A DNA stretch of 20,617 nt from DATLAN01 sp035527455 (GTDB lineage: Bacteria > Planctomycetota > Planctomycetia > Pirellulales > Thermoguttaceae), in assembly GCA_035527455.1 (NCBI GenBank), contig DATLAN010000093.1, forward strand, positions 1-20,617. The letters are read 5' to 3'. Position numbers and translations under genes: made by a program. Numbering within the stretch: the stretch's first letter is position 1; every line of letters starts with the position of its first letter. Under the pieces are notes generated by a model. That model had not been told where the DNA came from. It saw only the letters and a list, made by a program, of their open reading frames with translations, and did no database searches. Of the stretch, positions 15,592 through 20,617 are shown in pieces.

Positions 15592-16397
15592 GACCCGCTC
15601 CTCGTCGGCACCTGAGGCACGATCACCGGCAGTCCGGCGCTGGGATGATCGATCAACAGGAAAGACGTCCCGTAGATCCGCCCGAGCACGTCCGGCTTCA
15701 TGATCTCGGCCGGCGGTCCCGAAAAGACGACGGAACCCTCGCGCAGCGCCACGATGCGGTCGCTCTCCAACGCCGCCTGGTTGACGTCGTGGGTCACCGC
15801 GACGATCGTCACGCCGGAGTCCCGGTTCGCCCGGGCGAGTAATCCGCGGACTTCGCTCTGGTGCCGGTAGTCGAGGAACGTAGTGGGTTCGTCCAACAAC
15901 AACACTTCGGCGCCCTGGGCCAACGCGGCGGCGATGTAGACCTGTTGGCGTTCGCCGCCGCTTAAAGTGCCCAGCAACCGGTCGGCGAACGCAGCGGTGC
16001 CGGTCATCTCCATCGCGTCGCGGACTGCTTGCCGATCTTCTCGCCCGATCGAAGAGAACGGATTGAGGTAAGGGTAGCGGCCCATCAGCACGAACTGCTC
16101 GACGGTGAAGGGGAACGTGCGACCGTCGGCCTGGGGCACGTAGCTGATCCGCCGGGCGAGTTCCTTCTGCCGGTAGCTGGCCAGCGGCCGGCCGCAGACG
16201 TCGATGCTTCCGCTGCCGCCGGGCAGGATCCGATCGATGCACTTCAGCAGTGTGGTCTTGCCCGCCCCGTTCGGCCCGACGATCGTCAGGTATTCGCCTC
16301 GCCGGACGCCAAACGAAACGTCGCGGAGGATCTCCTTGCGGCCGATGCGGAAGGAGAAGTTCCGCAGTTCGATGACGTGGGCGGCGTGTGGCGACAT
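15588..16397 (-). CDS. ABC importer ATPase (FecE/BtuD type)
   Basis: 269 residues from the ATG at 16397. Walker A is GPNGAGKTT (41-49), the Q-loop is VPQADG (Q89), the signature is LSGGERQQ (145-152), Walker B is VLLLDE (165-170) and the switch histidine is H203 in VTHD. The long spacer MGRYPYLNPFSS is typical of iron-chelate and B12 ATPases. An ATG at 16451 would add 18 residues of low quality; GGAGG eleven bases before 16397 supports the shorter form. It is coupled to the permease by a 4-base overlap. Upstream, 87 bases (16398-16484) separate it from the 801-residue gene; I see nothing definite there. Confidence 0.94.
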   Translation of the reverse strand: MSPHAAHVIELRNFSFRIGRKEILRDVSFGVRRGEYLTIVGPNGAGKTTLLKCIDRILPGGSGSIDVCGRPLASYRQKELARRISYVPQADGRTFPFTVEQFVLMGRYPYLNPFSSIGREDRQAVRDAMEMTGTAAFADRLLGTLSGGERQQVYIAAALAQGAEVLLLDEPTTFLDYRHQSEVRGLLARANRDSGVTIVAVTHDVNQAALESDRIVALREGSVVFSGPPAEIMKPDVLGRIYGTSFLLIDHPSAGLPVIVPQVPTRSGS

Positions 16398-16484
16398 GTG
16401 TTCAATGGCCTCCGGGAGCGGAGCGTTCCGGCCAGGATGCCGCCAACGCAAGTTTCCACGCCCTTTGAGAAGAATGGTGGATTG

Positions 16485-18890
16485 TCAATTGGCTACAGGC
16501 CCTTTGAGGACGCGGATCCGCCAGTTGCTGCCTAGATCCTTGGAAGGACGGTCAACGTTGAATACGCAATCCAATGAGCCCTCGGCATCCTGAACCCCTT
16601 GGTAATAATCGCCCTGATCGAGGTCCACGGATTCGAGTGGAACCCATGCCCCATCGAGCTGGCGCTGGACTCTCAGGGCGCAGCCTTTTGGCACGCCTCT
16701 CAGAATGACCGGCACGTGCCCGATGCCGCCCCGGTTGATGGTGAGGTCAGCCAGGGTCTCGCCACCTGCCGATGCGGCCAGGATTTCTACGGGATAGCTT
16801 CCGAGCAACGTGCCCTGATGCAGCGTGAGGCTCAACCGGGCATTGTAACGATACTCGTCGGCGACGGCCTGCCAGGCATTCGTTCCCGAGGTCTTCAAGC
16901 GACCGGCAAACTCGCGGTCGGTCCCCCAATAATCATCGACCGATTTTGGAGGCAATACGAATTCCAGTCTACCTTCCACCACATCTCCCGCGGCGTAGGA
17001 TCGGCTCACCGAATCCGAGCCTAAGTCGAAAAGCGAACGGCTTCCTTTCGGGCTGTAGACATGCAGGTATGACGGGAAAGGCTCGCCGTTGAGCGTCGAA
17101 GCAAGAGACAGGATACCTCTGCGCGCCTTGGTGGCGCCATCGTTGCAAGTCGTGTCGTCAATCGCCAGCCACGAATGATCGAAGGGAATCGGCGAACCCG
17201 CATATCCTTTCAAGCCGGGCTCGCTCAGATGTGTCGACCGCAGGCCGCTCTGGTCGCCGCAATAGAACCGGTCGAAATCGACCGTCTTGTAGTAGTCGGC
17301 CGCCATCTGATGGAAGACCAGCCTTGCGGGCGAGACCACGTCCTCGGCAAACTCGTACCTATAGGCGTGGAACCTGCGATGATAGTCGCTCGTGCGCACG
17401 AACCGAATGGTATAGGTGAACCGTATTCTGTCATCGTCCGTCACGCCGGAATAGAGCACCTCCGCCATGTTCGGCCCCGTCCAGCGATAGGCGGTCTTCA
17501 GACGCTTCGCCCAACGGAACGTATTTGCGTTGTCATAATAGATCAGGAAGTCGCCGCCCCCCACGTTTTCCGTCCAACCATGCGTACCGGAACCGGACTT
17601 GTTCGTCGTAAAAGCAGGGCGGACGTCGTCGATGAAAGCGGCACCCAAGTGCTGGGTCGGATCGTACGTCATCGACTCGCCCCAACAGCCGAGCGCGCTT
17701 TCGTCCCACTTCCAGTTTCCGCCCCAGCCAATGAGACACAACTGGGCATGGGAAACCGCCGCCACGCCGCCCCAATAGCCATAGACCACCCGCAAGCGAA
17801 GGCGCTTCGTCTCGCCCGCCGCCAGCGGCAGCATCGTGTAGCCGCGCAGCCAAGGTCCTTCATGCACGGTGCGGTTATCACGATCCCTGTGCCAGTTCTT
17901 CGAAATCTGGACGGGAATCCCGGTCGGGCGCCCATCGCGCTGCTCGCACAGCACCATGCTCGTGCCCGTGATCGCCTGCGGCACGATTTCATCGAAGATC
18001 AGAGGAATACTCCGGGGACTCTTCAAGGGGTTTCTGACCACGACCACAAATTCATCCACACGGTTCGTGTCGGCAGGGAACCTCAAAGGCTCTATCGGAA
18101 GATCCATATGCAGGCCATACTCTTCCTCGTCGAAACGATACGCCAGCGGTTTGCCGGTCTTCAGATCCAATGCTCCGCCCACATGGGACGGTGCATCCAA
18201 GGCCCCATATTCCCGATCCAGATGAGGCTGAAGCGCCAGAACCGCACGACCGTCCTTCGTCGCGGATCGATGGATTCTCCCTGAAGGCGAGGTCAGTTGG
18301 ATATCGGTTCGAGTGACGCCGGGAACATCCGACAAATCCAAACAAAGAACCACATGGTCGGGCCATGCCGTTACCTCCAATCGGCCTGACTTCTCGAGCA
18401 CGTCTCCATTATCCGCCGTAAAGACCAGCCCAGTATGGTCGAAGCGCTGGACAAACTGGCCGCTCTCGACCAGCCGTACATATTGCCGCTGGCCATCCTG
18501 GACAATCCCCGACGTGCAGGTATAGTGGACGCCGTCTTTTTCAACACGCAGCGACAGATCGGCTGGCGAGAAGACCGTCACGTCCTCGTTCAAGGCCGTG
18601 ATGTAGTCCGAGCCAGACAGAGCGTCGTAGCCGGTCAACTTCATGTCGTCGCAATCCAGCTTCAGGCTGTAGAACCCCGTTTGGACCACCAAATCGGGGT
18701 TGGCCCGTGCAGCCGGATTCGCCTGCTCCGGCGGCCGCCGCCCACGCAACGGGGTTGGATATCCGTGCTCGAAATAGATGTACGTGTAGTTGAGATGATG
18801 ATCGACCGTTCCGGCCGAAACCGGCCAGACGAGGCCAACGGCAGCCGTCATGATGGAAGCCGTCCATAGCAGCATGGCCTTCGCGTTCAT
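16485..18890 (-). CDS. Large secreted protein of unknown function inside the importer operon
   Basis: 801 residues from the ATG at 18890, which begins a clear signal peptide (MNAKAMLLWTASIMTAAVGL, likely cut after VSA). The rest is rich in aromatic residues, Gly and Asp and looks like a run of beta-sandwich domains, as in secreted carbohydrate-active or surface proteins. The central WGGNWKWDESALGCWGESM (about 420-440) and the segment DYHRRFHAYRYEF stand out. I recognise no catalytic motif or named family. It lies 44 bases after the binding-protein gene and 87 before the ATPase, on the same strand. Its DNA seems less GC-rich than its neighbours, which suggests later arrival. A longer ATG at 18938 overlaps the upstream gene and lacks signal-peptide sense. 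Confidence 0.85.
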   Translation of the reverse strand: MNAKAMLLWTASIMTAAVGLVWPVSAGTVDHHLNYTYIYFEHGYPTPLRGRRPPEQANPAARANPDLVVQTGFYSLKLDCDDMKLTGYDALSGSDYITALNEDVTVFSPADLSLRVEKDGVHYTCTSGIVQDGQRQYVRLVESGQFVQRFDHTGLVFTADNGDVLEKSGRLEVTAWPDHVVLCLDLSDVPGVTRTDIQLTSPSGRIHRSATKDGRAVLALQPHLDREYGALDAPSHVGGALDLKTGKPLAYRFDEEEYGLHMDLPIEPLRFPADTNRVDEFVVVVRNPLKSPRSIPLIFDEIVPQAITGTSMVLCEQRDGRPTGIPVQISKNWHRDRDNRTVHEGPWLRGYTMLPLAAGETKRLRLRVVYGYWGGVAAVSHAQLCLIGWGGNWKWDESALGCWGESMTYDPTQHLGAAFIDDVRPAFTTNKSGSGTHGWTENVGGGDFLIYYDNANTFRWAKRLKTAYRWTGPNMAEVLYSGVTDDDRIRFTYTIRFVRTSDYHRRFHAYRYEFAEDVVSPARLVFHQMAADYYKTVDFDRFYCGDQSGLRSTHLSEPGLKGYAGSPIPFDHSWLAIDDTTCNDGATKARRGILSLASTLNGEPFPSYLHVYSPKGSRSLFDLGSDSVSRSYAAGDVVEGRLEFVLPPKSVDDYWGTDREFAGRLKTSGTNAWQAVADEYRYNARLSLTLHQGTLLGSYPVEILAASAGGETLADLTINRGGIGHVPVILRGVPKGCALRVQRQLDGAWVPLESVDLDQGDYYQGVQDAEGSLDCVFNVDRPSKDLGSNWRIRVLKGPVAN

Positions 18891-18934
18891 AGACACGCCC
18901 TTATTGCTTCTCGCTATCCAAACCCGCCCCACTC

Positions 18935-19864
18935 TCACTTCGGCATCCCTTCTTCCCAGTCAACCTCCGGATGGATCAGCCGGGCGAGCTTCTCGACCAG
19001 CAGGACGAACCGCGGACCGGGAATGGTGGCGAAGTCGTCGTCGATCACGAAGACCCGGTCGTTTTTCACCGCGTCGACTTGGGCGACTTGCTGCCAGTCC
19101 GCGCGTACGGCCTCGGTGTCTTGCGGCGGGCCGATCGAGACGCGGACCAGGTCGACGATCACCTCGGGATTGATCTTCAGGATACCCTCGCTGGAGACGA
19201 CGGGAAACCGCACCGTGCCCGACGTGCAGGCGTTCTGTCCCCCGGCGGCTGCGACGATCCGGTCGAGGTGCCCGTCGCGGCCGGCGATGTAGACGTCTTC
19301 GAGCCGCCCGGTGCCCACTCCGGCTCGACCGACGGCGACCATCACGCGGGGATGCACCAGGTCGGCCGTCTTCGCTCGGACGCGATCCATGCGCGACTCG
19401 ATGTCGGCTACGAGTTGTCGGGCTTGATCCTCGCGATCGCAGGTCCGCCCGACGATGAGGATCGAATCGAGGATTCCCTCGAGGCTGGTGTGGCGGAGGG
19501 TCAGCGTGGGAAGCCCCAGCTTGCGGAAGGCCGGCTGGGAGTGTTCGTGGCCCGAGAGCAACACGACCAGATCGGGCTGCAACGCGACGACGGCCTCGAG
19601 GTTGGGGTTGTGGTATCCGCCCACGATGGCCTTGTCTTGTGCTTCCGCCGGGTAGGTGCAATACCGCGTCACGCCGACCACGCGATCGCCCAATCCCAGG
19701 GCGAACAGCGTTTCGGTGATGCTCGGCGCCATGGAGACGATCCGCTCATAGGGCCGCACCTCGGGCGTTTCGACCTGCCGCGGCCCATCCAGGAGCCCTT
19801 TGGCCAGATGGCTTCCGGCAAACAGCAGGACGATCGCGACGGCCAGCAGAAGTCGGTTGCGCAT
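18935..19864 (-). CDS. BtuF/FecB-type substrate-binding protein
   Basis: 309 residues. The N-terminal hydrophobic segment (about 3-20) acts as a signal peptide or anchor; there is no lipobox cysteine. The periplasmic-binding fold of the BtuF/FhuD class (helical-backbone metal receptor) begins at RIVSMAPSITETLFALGLGD, followed by VVGVTRYCTYP and LEAVVALQPDLVV, the pattern of corrinoid- and iron-chelate-binding proteins. SITE and YCTYP lean toward BtuF-like members. It delivers substrate to the permease and ATPase encoded downstream, beyond the 801-residue gene. The ATG at 19864 has AGGA six bases before it; an ATG five codons upstream is less likely. No cobalamin riboswitch is visible upstream, where a 76-base palindrome lies. 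Confidence 0.9.
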   Translation of the reverse strand: MRNRLLLAVAIVLLFAGSHLAKGLLDGPRQVETPEVRPYERIVSMAPSITETLFALGLGDRVVGVTRYCTYPAEAQDKAIVGGYHNPNLEAVVALQPDLVVLLSGHEHSQPAFRKLGLPTLTLRHTSLEGILDSILIVGRTCDREDQARQLVADIESRMDRVRAKTADLVHPRVMVAVGRAGVGTGRLEDVYIAGRDGHLDRIVAAAGGQNACTSGTVRFPVVSSEGILKINPEVIVDLVRVSIGPPQDTEAVRADWQQVAQVDAVKNDRVFVIDDDFATIPGPRFVLLVEKLARLIHPEVDWEEGMPK

Positions 19865-19922
19865 GGGTCCTAGCACCAAACGGTTTTTCGGCGGTTCGGC
19901 ATTAAGTCCGGGATGTTACAGT

Positions 19923-19998
19923 GGGTGGCACGCCCTGAGGAACGAAGGGCGTGTTTTCCCGACGTACCACGCCCTTCGTTCCTCAGGGCGTGCCACCC
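19923..19998. repeat. 76-base palindromic element, copy 2
   Basis: The arms 19923-19953 and 19968-19998 are 31 bases and exact reverse complements, around a 14-base loop beginning TTTTCC. It matches the copy at 6992-7067 in arms, length and most of the loop. It lies 59 bases before the substrate-binding-protein ATG and after the stop of the PP-loop ATPase gene, the same kind of position as copy 1. Confidence 0.92.
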
Positions 19999-20032
19999 CA
20001 AAGTGGCTTCATGCGGCCTTTGTTCATCGAAT

Positions 20033-20060
20033 GCCGGAACTGCGCTGCGCTGGTTCCGGC
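20033..20060. terminator. 8-bp-stem hairpin after the PP-loop ATPase gene
   Basis: GCCGGAAC (20033-20040) pairs with GTTCCGGC (20053-20060) around TGCGCTGCGCTG. On the minus strand it follows the stop (20069) by eight bases and begins TAGGCCGGAACC, echoing the TAGCCG start of the other gene-end palindromes. There is no U-tract in the leftward direction, so it may be a REP-like unit acting as an RNA-stabilising end rather than a true terminator. Confidence 0.55.
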
Positions 20061-20068
20061 CTACATAA

Positions 20069-20617
20069 CTACACATTTTGTTCCGGCCCACACATCTTCA
20101 GGTCGGCGAACACGAAACCTTCCCGCTCGACCGTTTCGCCCACCTCGACTTGGATCGGTCGGGCGAACATCGGGCCGGCGGAAACGCACGTGTGGAACTC
20201 GCCCCGCTCGGCACAGGGATCCGCCTCCGGAGGCAGCCGCTCCAAGAGGTCCCGGTCGAACACGTGCCCGGCCAGGTCGCGAGGCACCTTCGTCGGGTCC
20301 AGGCACGTGACGTGCGCGACCAGGCCCGCGGCGATCATCTCCCGGGCAAGCTCGTCGGTGGGCCGCTGCCAGAGCGGGAAGCGGGGCTCGATCCCGGTGC
20401 CGGAAAGCATCTTCTCGCGATAGGCCCGGACGTCTTCAAGGAACAGGTCGCCGAAGACGATCTGCGTGACGCCCTGCCCTTGGGCGGCTTCGATCGCCCG
20501 GCCCATCGCCTGGCGGTAGAGTTCGTCCGAGCAGGGCGCGGGGATGGCGACTCGGTGCAACGGCAGTTCGACCGCCTCGGCCTGCGCGAGCAAGATTTCC
20601 TCGCGTACGCCGTGCAT
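20069..20617 (-). CDS. COG2102/Dph6-like PP-loop ATPase, 5' end outside window
   Basis: 182 residues seen, the C-terminal part of an adenine-nucleotide alpha-hydrolase of the diphthine-ammonia-ligase-like family. MHGVREEILLAQAEA at the window edge is the internal family motif that normally lies some 45 residues in, so the Met is not the true start and the SGGKDS ATP loop lies beyond the edge. Other family motifs are IVFGDLFLEDVRAYRE and GEFHTCVSAGPMF (family pattern GE-HT-V-GPMF). Archaeal and eukaryotic members amidate diphthine on EF-2. Bacteria lack diphthamide, so the role here is unknown. It lies upstream of the binding-protein gene on the same strand, separated by two palindromes. Confidence 0.85.
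   Translation of the reverse strand: MHGVREEILLAQAEAVELPLHRVAIPAPCSDELYRQAMGRAIEAAQGQGVTQIVFGDLFLEDVRAYREKMLSGTGIEPRFPLWQRPTDELAREMIAAGLVAHVTCLDPTKVPRDLAGHVFDRDLLERLPPEADPCAERGEFHTCVSAGPMFARPIQVEVGETVEREGFVFADLKMCGPEQNV

Noticed and set aside
19865..20068. A cobalamin riboswitch before the BtuF-like gene
   Set aside because: The gap is about 200 bases and mostly taken by two palindromes. I could not find a convincing B12 box or the expected multi-stem layout.

Overview
The window looks like a piece of a high-GC planctomycete chromosome, probably from the Pirellulales or a relative. This placement is inference. It rests on a giant secreted protein with the planctomycete-style N-terminal LEDRRLLSA motif, SBBP repeats and a dockerin end, on a gene set typical of that phylum, and on many short dispersed palindromes at gene ends. 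I see no rRNA, tRNA, CRISPR array, transposase or phage gene.

Layout, left to right. (1) 1-3257: a leftward 1010-residue secreted SBBP/dockerin protein. It has a near-consensus sigma-70-type promoter upstream and a perfect 32-bp inverted repeat downstream. (2) 3258-4115: about 860 bases without a credible gene. (3) 4116-6321: a leftward two-gene operon of an M20-like metallohydrolase that seems to lack key catalytic residues, overlapping by 11 bases a glucosyl-3-phosphoglycerate synthase (gpgS). (4) 6439-7757: a leftward cupin, a four-helix membrane protein and a nitroreductase, with a 76-base palindromic element before the last. (5) 8123-10451: a rightward secreted DUF11-repeat protein and a small Cys-cluster membrane protein. 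(6) 10483-14547: aroB, then the E. coli-type EF-P lysylation set: epmA and efp leftward, epmB divergent. (7) 14605-19864: a leftward BtuFCD/FecBCD-like uptake system. Its substrate-binding gene is separated from its ATPase and permease genes by an unrelated-looking 801-residue secreted protein. (8) 20069-20617: the 3' part of a COG2102/Dph6-like PP-loop ATPase that runs off the right edge.

How genes work together. EpmB converts lysine to beta-lysine and EpmA attaches it to Lys34 of EF-P, which relieves ribosome stalling at polyproline. The DUF11 protein nearby is Pro-rich. GpgS makes the phosphorylated precursor of glucosylglycerate, a compatible solute or polysaccharide primer. The binding protein, ATPase and permease form one importer for a corrinoid or ferric chelate.

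The most unusual feature is the set of small palindromes. One family contributes its own first three bases as the TAG stop codon of three unrelated genes (aroB, efp and the permease). Another occurs as two equal-length 76-base hairpins 13 kb apart. A third is a 32-bp-arm hairpin after the SBBP gene. A fourth place, between epmA and aroB, holds two stem-loops and a T-tract framed by 17-bp inverted repeats, pointing against both neighbouring genes.
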